From NCBI GenBank assembly GCA_017353825.1, contig JAFMSC010000030.1, forward strand, positions 1 to 19,090: 19,090 nt of DNA, read 5' to 3'. Numbering within the stretch: the stretch's first letter is position 1; each line of letters starts with the position of its first letter. The translations under genes were made by a program, and so were the position numbers. Shown here one piece after another: positions 6,382 to 12,978 of the stretch. Origin of the DNA: Hyphomicrobiaceae bacterium. GTDB taxonomy: Bacteria; Pseudomonadota; Alphaproteobacteria; Rhizobiales; Hyphomicrobiaceae. Below the pieces are notes generated by a model, which was not told the DNA's origin, ran no database searches, and was given only the letters and a program-made list of their open reading frames with translations.

Positions 6382-8112
6382 ATGCATCTCCTCTTCCACA
6401 TTGTCTACCGCGCGCATGCCAAAGGCACGCATCACAAGCTGGCGCTCGACGCGCTGCGGCACCTCAAGGGCACCGATTTCGACTATTGGCAGCGCGTGTT
6501 TCTCGCCCACGCCAAGCTCTACCTGGAAGGGGCCGAAGCGCCGGACGACGATTTCAGGGACTTTGAGAACCACGTGCTGCACACCCGCGACGGCCTGTGG
6601 GGCGGAGCGCCGACGAAGGTGCAAAGCTGGTACCATCACGTCGTCGAGGCACTTGCCGCGGAGGACTGGCCGACGGCGGTCTACTGCGCCGGTGTGCTGT
6701 CCCACTACTACGCCGACCCACTGCAGCCCTTCCACACGGCCCAGTCGGAGGCCGAGAACAACATCCACCGCGCCGTCGAGTGGAGCATCGCCCGCAGCTA
6801 CGGCACCCTGTACGCGCTCGGCCTGCGCGAGTTCGCCGACATGCGCGTCGAAGTGGGCGCGGAACCCAACTGGCTCGTCGAGCTCACCTGCCGCGGCGCT
6901 GAGAAGGCCAACCACCACTACGAGAAGCTCATGGCACATTACGACATCGGGCGCGGCGTCGTCGATCCGCCGGCGGGCCTTGATCGGGTGGCGAGGCGCA
7001 TCGTCGCCGAGATGATCCGCTACGCGTACCTGAGCTATGCGGTGGTGCTCGACCGCGCGATCACGGAGTCGCACGTGTTCGCCCCGGAGATCCGGCTCGG
7101 GCCCGCAGCGCTGCTGGCCGCCGTCGAGGCGCCCACCAGGGCGCTTGCCCGCAAGGCGGCCGACGCCAGGGAGCGCCGCCTTATCGAGGCCATCTACGAC
7201 GAGCTGCAGGTCAACGGCACGGTCGAAAGGCACCTGCCCGAGGAGCAGCGCGTGGTGCGCGACCGCTTTGCCCGCGAGGTTCTCGCCAAGCGGGCGCCCT
7301 CGCCGCCGGCGGCGGAGCTGTTCCCCTTCAGACCGCGCGAGCGGGTCGTCACGCGCGTAGACCGGCAGCGTGAGGCGCGCAAACAGGAGGCACTCGCGGC
7401 CTCTGCTGAGGTGATCCCGCTGCGCCCGGCAGGACCCCTCACGCCGGCCGCGACAACGGTGCCGGTCGCGGCCGCGGCCGCCTACGCCTCCACGGTTACG
7501 CGCGAGCCGATGCTGTTCGTGGTGCCGAGCGCGCAGCGTCCTGGCCTTGGCAAGGCTCAAGCGGGACCGGCGACCACAATCGTGCCGGCCGCATCTGCGA
7601 TGCAGCTAACGCTCGCCGATACCGCCCAAGATGCGCCGCGGGCGCCGGCGAATGCAAACGGGGCGGCCGGCGGCCGCGCACACGACGACACGCACCTGAC
7701 GCTGGATGATGCGGTGAGCGCCGCCCTGGCGGCCGGCGCCAGGACGCTCAAGCGCCTTGAGACGCTCGGCGTCACTACGGTGCGCGACCTGCTGAAAGCC
7801 GATCCAGAGAGCCTGGCGGTGCAACTCAATTCTCGCAGCCTGACGGCGGACACGATCGGCGACTGGCAGGACCAGGCGCTCCTCATGTGCGCGATCCCCG
7901 GCCTGCGCCCAGCCCACGGGCAACTTCTGGTTGGGGCGGGCTACCGCTCCGCTCAGGCAATCGCCGACGCGGAAGCTGACAAGCTGTGCGCGGACGTGCT
8001 CGCCTTCGCCGCCACGTCCGCCGGACAGCGCGCCCTGCGCAGCGGCGATGTGCCGGATATGGAGCGGATCAAGGGCTGGCTGGAGGCTGCGCGCCGCATG
8101 CGCGCCGCCTGA
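6382..8112 (+). CDS. zinc phospholipase C-like protein with C-terminal DUF4332-type region
   Basis: A 576-aa protein with two parts. Residues 1 to about 300 resemble the zinc-dependent phospholipase C/S1-P1 nuclease fold. The segment H-Y-Y-A-D-P-L-Q-P-F-H places H108, D112 and H118 with the spacing of Bacillus cereus PLC zinc ligands H118/D122/H128, and H129-x3-E133 mirrors its H142-x3-E146; T-H-H near 17-18 could supply the early His. An Ala/Pro-rich, poorly conserved-looking linker follows (about 340-450). Residues about 455-575 (R-L-E-T-L-G-V-T-T-V-R-D-L-L, later I-P-G-L-R-P-A-H-G-Q-L-L-V-G-A-G-Y) look like DUF4332, a helix-hairpin-helix-type repeat region. No signal peptide is evident, which is odd for a lipase and leaves the substrate open. 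I chose the ATG at 6382 by conservation; 6346 is an alternative. The stop is 1 bp from the convergent dehydratase pseudogene. Confidence 0.82.
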   Translation: MHLLFHIVYRAHAKGTHHKLALDALRHLKGTDFDYWQRVFLAHAKLYLEGAEAPDDDFRDFENHVLHTRDGLWGGAPTKVQSWYHHVVEALAAEDWPTAVYCAGVLSHYYADPLQPFHTAQSEAENNIHRAVEWSIARSYGTLYALGLREFADMRVEVGAEPNWLVELTCRGAEKANHHYEKLMAHYDIGRGVVDPPAGLDRVARRIVAEMIRYAYLSYAVVLDRAITESHVFAPEIRLGPAALLAAVEAPTRALARKAADARERRLIEAIYDELQVNGTVERHLPEEQRVVRDRFAREVLAKRAPSPPAAELFPFRPRERVVTRVDRQREARKQEALAASAEVIPLRPAGPLTPAATTVPVAAAAAYASTVTREPMLFVVPSAQRPGLGKAQAGPATTIVPAASAMQLTLADTAQDAPRAPANANGAAGGRAHDDTHLTLDDAVSAALAAGARTLKRLETLGVTTVRDLLKADPESLAVQLNSRSLTADTIGDWQDQALLMCAIPGLRPAHGQLLVGAGYRSAQAIADAEADKLCADVLAFAATSAGQRALRSGDVPDMERIKGWLEAARRMRAA

Positions 8113-8113
8113 G

Positions 8114-9051
8114 CTAGCGGTTGAACGACACGGCCGTCGTGTTCGCGCCGGACACGATGACGCCGACGCGTTCCCGGTTGGCCGGCGCATAAACCCCGCT
8201 GATGAGGGCCGCGAGCGGTGCGGCAGCGCCGGGCTCGGCGACAACGCGGGCGGTGTCCCAGAGGGCTTGCTGGGCCCTGCTGATCGCCTCGTCCTCCACC
8301 AGGAGGCACTTGGTCCCGTAGCGCTCTACAATGGGGAACACCTGCGCCCCGATGCGTCTCGGTGCCAGCGAGTCGCCGGCGAGGCCGCCTCCCGGCGCAT
8401 CGACCGGCGCGCCAGCGGCGAGCGCCATTGAGAGCGTCGGCGCCAGCCGCGGTTCAACACCGATGATCCTGATCCGGCCGGCGTACCAGGCCGCTATGCC
8501 GGCGATCAGCCCGCCACCGCCGACGGCAACCAGCAGCGTGTCGAGGTCTGGCGCTCGAGCTCCAGGCCCACACTACCCTGGCCGAGCATGGTCTCGGCTT
8601 CATCAAATGCGTGGATCGACAGGGCGCCGCTGTCTTGAGCCCAACGCTCGCAGTCGGCAAGGGCGTCGGCGTACGTTGGGCCCCCGATCACCAGCTCGGC
8701 GCCATAGCCGCGGATGCGCGCGATCTTCGCAGGAGAGGAAATTGTGGGCACGAAGATGCGCGCCTTGTGGCCGAGCCGCATGGCGGCGTAGGCGACCGCC
8801 GCGCCGTGATTGCCGCCGGAGGCCGCCGCGACGCCCGCAGCTGGCAGCCTGCGCCCAAGCAGGTTGGCGAATGCGCCGCGGGTCTTGAAGGACCCTGCGT
8901 GTTGCGTGTGCTCCAGCTTGAAGAAGAGGGCTACGCCGTCAAGGCCGAAGTCGGCGCCGTCGGCGGCGAGCACCGGCGTGGTGCGCACATGCGGCCTGAT
9001 CGCCTCGTAGGTGCTCTTGATGGCGGCGCGGGTGACGGTGTCCCAGATCAT
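8114..9051 (-). pseudogene. threonine/serine dehydratase, frameshifted
   Basis: A PLP-dependent (fold type II) threonine/serine dehydratase broken by one frameshift. The N-terminal frame, from the ATG at 9051 with AGGAG 6 bp upstream, carries the PLP lysine motif S-F-K-T-R-G-A and the S-G-G-N-H-G loop. It runs into a stop soon after E-L-E-R near 8506. The rest continues in another frame from about 8552 as A-P-D-L-D-T-L-L-V-A-V-G-G-G-G-L-I-A-G and runs to the stop at 8114, including G-V-E-P-R-L-A-P-T-L-S. Restoring 7 bp at 8549-8553 (a lost CGCCA repeat unit plus two bases) rebuilds E-R-Q-A-P-D-L and a 314-aa protein, a normal length. It would have deaminated threonine or serine to the 2-oxoacid; as read it is non-functional, unless the shift is a sequencing error. 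Confidence 0.85.
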
Positions 9052-9288
9052 GCGTGCTCCTGCCCGAGCCATCGTCAAGACGCCCCAAGGCGCCCAGGGC
9101 GCCCGGCATCGGCCAGCGTCGCTGAGGGGCGCGTTCTGATGGTGCCAGCCGCGTGCGGGCGCCATCGGAGCTTCTTCCGGCAAGCGGAAGCCTTAGGAGC
9201 CGGTGATCAGCCGCGACACGGCCCCCACGCGGCCCCTTGGCCCGAGAGGCAGGGTGCAGAAGGGAGCCTCAGAGGCGTCAGGCCGGCC

Positions 9289-9513
9289 TCAGAACATGCC
9301 TTCGAACTTCTTTTTGAAGCGCGACAGGCGCCCGCCGCGGTCGACCAAGTGCTGATTCTGGCCGGTCCAGGCCGGATGCGTCTTGGGATCGACGTCAAGG
9401 GTGAGCGTGTCCCCCTCCGACCCGTAGGTCGAATACGTGTTGAACGTCGTGCCATCTGTCATCACCACCTTGATCATGTGGTAGTGCGGATGGAAATCTT
9501 CGGCTTTCTTCAT
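9289..9513 (-). CDS. rpmE: 50S ribosomal protein L31
   Basis: A 74-aa bacterial L31. It begins M-K-K-A-E-D-F-H-P-H-Y-H, contains V-V-M-T-D-G-T and T-H-P-A-W-T-G, and ends R-L-S-R-F-K-K-K-F-E-G-M-F, the standard C-terminus. It lacks the zinc-binding CxxC cysteines, as in the zinc-independent form common in Alphaproteobacteria. L31 bridges the two ribosomal subunits. The ATG at 9513 gives the canonical N-terminus although the Shine-Dalgarno is weak. It lies alone between the dehydratase pseudogene and a membrane protein gene, all on the minus strand, with more than 200 bp on each side. It is the only clearly essential-class gene in the otherwise decaying 8.1-12.1 kb stretch. Confidence 0.96.
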   Translation of the reverse strand: MKKAEDFHPHYHMIKVVMTDGTTFNTYSTYGSEGDTLTLDVDPKTHPAWTGQNQHLVDRGGRLSRFKKKFEGMF

Positions 9514-9679
9514 TGGGCTGCCGTTTCTATGGGGGCCAAGCCCGCAGGGCACCCTTGCGCGCCCGAGCGGGAATGCGGGGGCCTCTTTAGCGAAAAGGCA
9601 GGACCGGCACAAGCTCTCGTCAGACTCTTTTGCCAAGGCCTGAGGAGCGCCTGAGATCCGCCCGAGGGGCCCCAAAATT

Positions 9680-9700
9680 CCTCATGAGACCCCCATGAGG
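9680..9700 (-). terminator. hairpin downstream of the small membrane protein gene
   Basis: CCTCATG (9680-9686) and CATGAGG (9694-9700) form a perfect 7-bp stem with a 7-nt loop. On the minus strand the stem is followed by AATTTT, a short U-rich tail. It lies about 65 bp past the stop of the 9766-10188 gene, so it may end that transcript before rpmE. The T tract is short, so efficiency is doubtful. Confidence 0.4.
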
Positions 9701-9765
9701 TCCCGCCGGGTCGGCCCCCCGCGTTGGCCCGGCGCGTTTCCCGCTGCGGCGGGGGCCCAAGGGTC

Positions 9766-10188
9766 TCACCCCCCGTACGACACGCCCCGCTTAGGCCCTG
9801 CAACGGGCCGGCGCACGCCGACGTACTGCAGCTCACCCAGCAGCGCCACCACCGCCGCCTGGGCGATGACGAAGGCATAGCCGAGCGCCGTAGGCGCAAC
9901 CCAACCCGAAGCGAGCAGCGCGACACTGGCCGCGGCCCAGAGCAGATTGGCGGCGATGATTGCCCGCACCGCCGGGGGCGCGAGGGCGGCTCGCGTGCCT
10001 GTGAAGGCCACGCATGCCACATAAGGCAGGAGCAGCAGGCCGGCGCCGCGCAGGATCGCGGCCGGCAAACCCAAGAGCCCTTCCAGCAGGCCGGCGCCAG
10101 CGATCAGTAACAGCCCGGTGGCGCCGCTGGCGGTGGCGTCGAGCAAGAGGGCGCGACGCAGGAAGGCGAAGGATTGATCGTGGGGCAT
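9766..10188 (-). CDS. small four-helix integral membrane protein, function unknown
   Basis: A 140-aa hydrophobic protein with about four predicted transmembrane helices (residues 12-34, 43-62, 74-95, 99-119), separated by short Arg-containing loops. The first helix carries a Gly/Ala-rich L-D-A-T-A-S-G-A-T-G-L-L-L-I stretch. I do not recognise a characterised family; similar small proteins are annotated as hypothetical membrane proteins. The ATG at 10188 is preceded by AAGGAA with good spacing. It lies 61 bp downstream of the SnoaL-like pseudogene on the same strand and was probably cotranscribed with it. The reading frame is uninterrupted, unlike its neighbours upstream. The C-terminal tail after residue 123 is basic and probably cytoplasmic. 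Confidence 0.72.
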   Translation of the reverse strand: MPHDQSFAFLRRALLLDATASGATGLLLIAGAGLLEGLLGLPAAILRGAGLLLLPYVACVAFTGTRAALAPPAVRAIIAANLLWAAASVALLASGWVAPTALGYAFVIAQAAVVALLGELQYVGVRRPVAGPKRGVSYGG

Positions 10189-10249
10189 GGTGGGATTTCC
10201 TTTGGGTGGACGTTGATGGAGAGCCTGTTGGCCTCGGGAACGGGCTAGG

Positions 10250-10625
10250 CTAGCGCTGCGGGGCAGCTGCGGTCTGAGTAAAGAAGCCGGTGATGTCCTT
10301 GAGCCGCTCGCCGTCCCCGATCACGCCGAAGTCGACACCTTTGACGACGGCGGGGCCCATCTCCGGCCCAAGGTCACAGGAGAAGCGGGACGCGGCCGTG
10401 GTGGGCGTCGACATCGCTGGTGCGGCGGAAGCGATGGCCGGGGAAGCGCTCCTGCGCCCTCTGCACCATGGCGTCGATTGCGGTGTGGCCCTTGGCTTCA
10501 AGAACGGGGTCGAGATAGCTGCCGGTCTCGGTCCAGACCTCGGTGACGAGCTCGCGGCGGCGCTCAGCGTCGGTCTCGCTCCATATGGCGATGTAGCAGT
10601 CGATCAAGTGGGTGGCCGTTTGCAT
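10250..10625 (-). pseudogene. SnoaL-like (NTF2-fold) protein, frameshifted
   Basis: A nuclear transport factor 2/SnoaL-like small protein. It starts at the ATG at 10625 (AGGAG upstream) with M-Q-T-A-T-H-L-I-D-C-Y-I-A-I-W and passes through V-W-T-E-T-G-S-Y-L-D-P and G-H-T-A-I-D-A-M. At H-H-G-R-V the frame goes wrong and soon meets a stop. The expected continuation R-F-S-C-D-L-G-P-E-M-G-P-A-V-V-K-G-V-D-F is present in the next frame and runs to the stop at 10250. Removing one base from the G run at 10387-10389 (a C run in the gene) restores a 124-aa protein, the normal size. The gene is divergent from the XRE regulator, a common layout for a regulator and its target. With a homopolymer indel, sequencing error is a real alternative. 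Confidence 0.83.
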
Positions 10626-10703
10626 GCCGGGCTCCTGTTGGCTGGCAGCGGCCGGGGAAGCCGTCTGCGATTGGGCGGCATGATTTCGCGAAGCGAGCCA
10701 CCC

Positions 10704-10743
10704 GTCGATTACGTGGGAGGTAAGTCGATTACGTGGGAGGTAA
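10704..10743. repeat. 20-bp perfect tandem repeat upstream of the XRE regulator
   Basis: The unit GTCGATTACGTGGGAGGTAA occurs twice head to tail (10704-10723, 10724-10743). It ends 35 bp before the ATG of the XRE gene and 79 bp upstream of the divergent SnoaL-like start, so it covers the shared promoter zone. It may be a duplicated operator half or a neutral duplication. The GGGAGG within it is too far from the ATG to act as its ribosome site. Confidence 0.85.
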
Positions 10744-10778
10744 TTTGTGAGCTGCGCCGGGCGCGCTATCCTCCGCCC

Positions 10779-11587
10779 ATGCTCGCTCCCGCCAAACCTG
10801 TGGGTAACCTGTTGCGCGAATGGCGCCAGCGCCGGCGCATGACCCAGCTCGAGCTGGCGCTCGAGGCCGAGGTCTCCACCCGCCACCTCAGCTTCCTGGA
10901 GTCGGGGCGGGCGCAGCCGTCGCGCGAGATGGTGCTCAATCTCGCCGAGCGGCTCGAGGTACCCCTGCGCGAGCGCAACCTGCTGCTGATTGCTGCCGGC
11001 TTCGCGCCCGCGTTTCGCGAGCGGCCTCTGGCCGACCCGGCGCTGGCTTCAGCGCGCACGGCGATCGATTTGGTGCTCAAGGGGCACGAGCCCTATCCGG
11101 CGCTGGCCATCGACCGGCACTGGACCATGGTGGCGTCGAACGCGGCGGTTGCTCATCTCGTCGGCGACCTCGCCGCGTCGCTGCAAGGCCCGCAAGTGAA
11201 CGTGCTGCGGCTCAGCCTGCATCCCGAGGGCCTGGCCCCCCGCATCGCCAATTTGGCCGAATGGCGCGCTCATCTCCTCGAGCGGCTACGCCGCCAGATC
11301 GAGGCGAGCGCAGACCCCGTGCTCGTCGACCTCCTGCGAGAGCTGGAAGGCTACCGTTACGGTGCTGGCAGCCCCAGCAAGCCCCGACCGGCGGTGGAGC
11401 TTGACGGCGTCCTAGTGCCGTTCCAGCTCCTGACGGTTGCCGGCACGCTGTCGCTGTTCTCGACCACGACGGTGTTCGGTACGCCAGTGGACGTGACGCT
11501 TTCGGAGCTGGCGCTAGAGTGCTTTTATTTTATCCGGCGGATGCGGCGACGGGGGAGGCGTTGCGGAGCTTGGCTGGCCGCCCATAG
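10779..11587 (+). pseudogene. XRE-family (MmyB-type) transcriptional regulator, C-terminal frameshift
   Basis: An XRE helix-turn-helix regulator with an MmyB-like ligand-binding domain. The HTH covers about residues 8-62 (M-T-Q-L-E-L-A-L-E-A, then L-S-F-L-E-S-G-R-A-Q-P-S-R-E-M-V). The MmyB-like domain spans about 105-255, ending in F-G-T-P-V-D-V-T-L-S-E-L-A-L-E-C-F-Y. At 11523-11533 the sequence TTTTATTTTAT is a 5-bp tandem duplication. Removing one unit restores C-F-Y-P-A-D-A-A-T-G-E-A-L-R and a stop at 11585-11587, giving 267 aa, the family norm. As read, the frame instead runs on to 11702 with an Arg-rich unrelated tail of about 55 residues that overlaps the next gene. The DNA-binding half is intact, so some function may remain. 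No Shine-Dalgarno precedes the ATG at 10779. Confidence 0.82.
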
Positions 11588-11619
11588 TGCGCGAGAGGCG
11601 CCAGAGCAAGGAACCGCGC

Positions 11620-12066
11620 ATGACGGGACTGGCACCGCAGGAGGCACAGATCGCCGGGTGGCTCGGCGCTCAGCAGGAGGCGATGCTGGCGCTCCTGGCT
11701 AAGGTGGTGAACATCGACAGCGGCAGCTACGACAAGGCCGGCGTCGATGCTGTCGGCGGCCGCTTCGCGGACGTCTTCAATGAACGAGGTCTTCCAGGAA
11801 CATGGCCTCATCACCTCTTGGGAGCAGGTCGAAGGCTGCGGCGACTCCATTCCATATCCGCCTTGAGGAGGCGCACCAACGAGGGGCCGATCGTGCTGCT
11901 CGGCCATCGCGACACCGTCTTCCCCAAGGGCGAGGCGGGGCGCCGGCCGTTCCACATCGAGGCTGGGCGCGCCACTCCGGAGGAATACTTAGAGCTTGCC
12001 TCCCTCGTGCCCCGCGCCCAGGCCCTGGCGCCGGCCATCCTGCGCCTCCCGAGGCCCGCGTCGTGA
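11620..12066 (+). pseudogene. M20-family peptidase (glutamate carboxypeptidase-like), internally deleted remnant
   Basis: The N-terminus (M-T-G-L-A-P-Q-E-A-Q, then V-V-N-I-D-S-G-S-Y-D-K-A-G-V-D) and G-H-R-D-T-V-F-P-K-G-E-A, with the first metal-binding His, identify an M20 metallopeptidase. The catalytic core that should follow H-I-E-A-G-R-A is missing. From about 11972 the frame jumps to a typical C-terminal end, T-P-E-E-Y-L-E-L-A-S-L-V-P-R-A-Q-A-L. Only 148 codons remain of about 380-400 expected. Between 11773 and 11855 the frame is also shifted: an imperfect 16-bp duplication (GTCTTC units at 11773 and 11789) and a perfect TCCAT duplication (11846-11855) together add 21 bp and cancel out. 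The ATG at 11620 has AAGGA upstream and lies 33 bp after the intended end of the XRE gene. It cannot encode an active peptidase. Confidence 0.8.
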
Positions 12067-12203
12067 GCACGGGACCGAGGCCAGAACCGCCCGACTGCCG
12101 ATCATGCGACGCAGTGCGCGCAGACCTCATGCAATGCCTCACGAGGACTGACAGGCAACCTCCGCTACTATCGGATCGGTTACGGGCGAGCGCAGCTCGG
12201 CTT

Positions 12204-12232
12204 TTGTCGAGAGACGTGACTGTTGGTATGAT
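12204..12232 (+). promoter_or_regulatory. sigma-70-type promoter before the membrane miniprotein
   Basis: TTGTCG (12204-12209) and TATGAT (12227-12232) are separated by exactly 17 bp and match the consensus boxes at 4/6 and 5/6 positions. Transcription would start near 12239, about 33 nt before the ATG at 12272. This is the best plus-strand promoter seen in the window and supports the small gene being expressed. The rest of 12067-12271 shows nothing recognisable. Confidence 0.5.
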
Positions 12233-12271
12233 CCTGGGTGTTAGGATGTGCGCGGGAGGCAGACGGCGGCG

Positions 12272-12478
12272 ATGCGGGAATTCTGGGCATTCATGATGAT
12301 TTGCGCCACCTTGTTCGCCGCCTTCGCAACGGCAATGCTGGTGGTCATCCTGCACACCGGCCACAACAGGGACGTGGCGACCGTCACGACGCTGATGGTG
12401 GTCGTGGGCTGGACTGTCGCATTTTTATCATTCCGGTTCCTGATGGCCATCCCAAAGAAGAAAGAGGACATCTGGTAG
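12272..12478 (+). CDS. two-helix membrane miniprotein, function unknown
   Basis: A 68-aa protein starting M-R-E-F-W-A-F with two probable transmembrane segments: about residues 6-27 (M-M-I-C-A-T-L-F-A-A-F-A-T-A-M-L) and about 38-60 (T-T-L-M-V-V-V-G-W-T-V-A-F-L-S-F-R-F-L). They are separated by a short polar loop, H-T-G-H-N-R-D. The tail K-K-K-E-D-I-W is basic and then acidic. I recognise no family. Support for it being real comes from the well-formed promoter at 12204-12232, GGGAGG at 12254-12259 about 12 bp before the ATG, and hydrophobic periodicity not expected from a chance frame. An in-frame GTG at 12248 would add eight residues. It stands between the M20 remnant and an apparently gene-free region. 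Confidence 0.6.
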   Translation: MREFWAFMMICATLFAAFATAMLVVILHTGHNRDVATVTTLMVVVGWTVAFLSFRFLMAIPKKKEDIW

Positions 12479-12978
12479 GCGGCTCCGCGCCGCTCCGCGT
12501 TGACCCTCGCTGCTGCTTTAGGCGGAGATCCGCCAAGATCGCATCGGTGGTGTTTGTCGGCCCGATCGGTGCTCAGCGCAGCAGCGACCCGCGCATAGCG
12601 CCACAGACACAATCTCTGTAGCCGGACCGGCCACAACGGGAGGACGCGTGTGGTCAATCCGCCTCTCACGGGTGAAAAATGTTGCTTCGTGTCCGCCGCC
12701 GAGGGTAGTCCCAGCCCATCTGATGCCTGTCTGCGGCCATCTGCCGGACCTATCCAAATTTCCATTGTGCCCCACGACTTTGGAAGCTTCGGCTTGGTAA
12801 AGGAATGCTCATCAACTGCGGCGTGCACAAGACTCACTCCGTACAAGCATCAGGTGTAGCTACTGACGAAAATGTGAACCAAAGCCATTGGCAGGGCGTT
12901 GAGCGAGGGCTAAAGAGGCGCTCTCTTCGTGGCCCCCCACCCGGGTGGCAGCAATTGAAATCAACGGATTCTGGTGGC
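12479..12978. other. 500-bp stretch without a recognisable gene
   Basis: No open frame on either strand shows a recognisable motif or a convincing start here. By eye the base composition is more A/T-rich than the flanking genes, mainly after about 12650. A short repeat, GCTCCGCG at 12482-12489 and 12492-12499, lies at the left end. The plus-strand frame open from 12805 into the HAD phosphatase has no family-like residues before about 12979 and is treated as upstream sequence. No transposase, tRNA or terminal inverted repeat was seen. Confidence 0.5.

Noticed and set aside
6250..7560. 436-codon open frame on the minus strand
   Set aside because: It is antisense to the phospholipase C-like gene, has no recognisable motif, and its Arg/Val/Gly-rich composition is what GC-rich antisense frames produce.
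10290..10778. Long N-terminal extension of the XRE regulator frame
   Set aside because: It overlaps the SnoaL-like gene on the other strand, and the HTH begins just after the ATG at 10779.
12241..12846. 201-codon minus-strand open frame
   Set aside because: No domain-like pattern, overlaps the promoter-equipped miniprotein gene, and composition resembles random translation.
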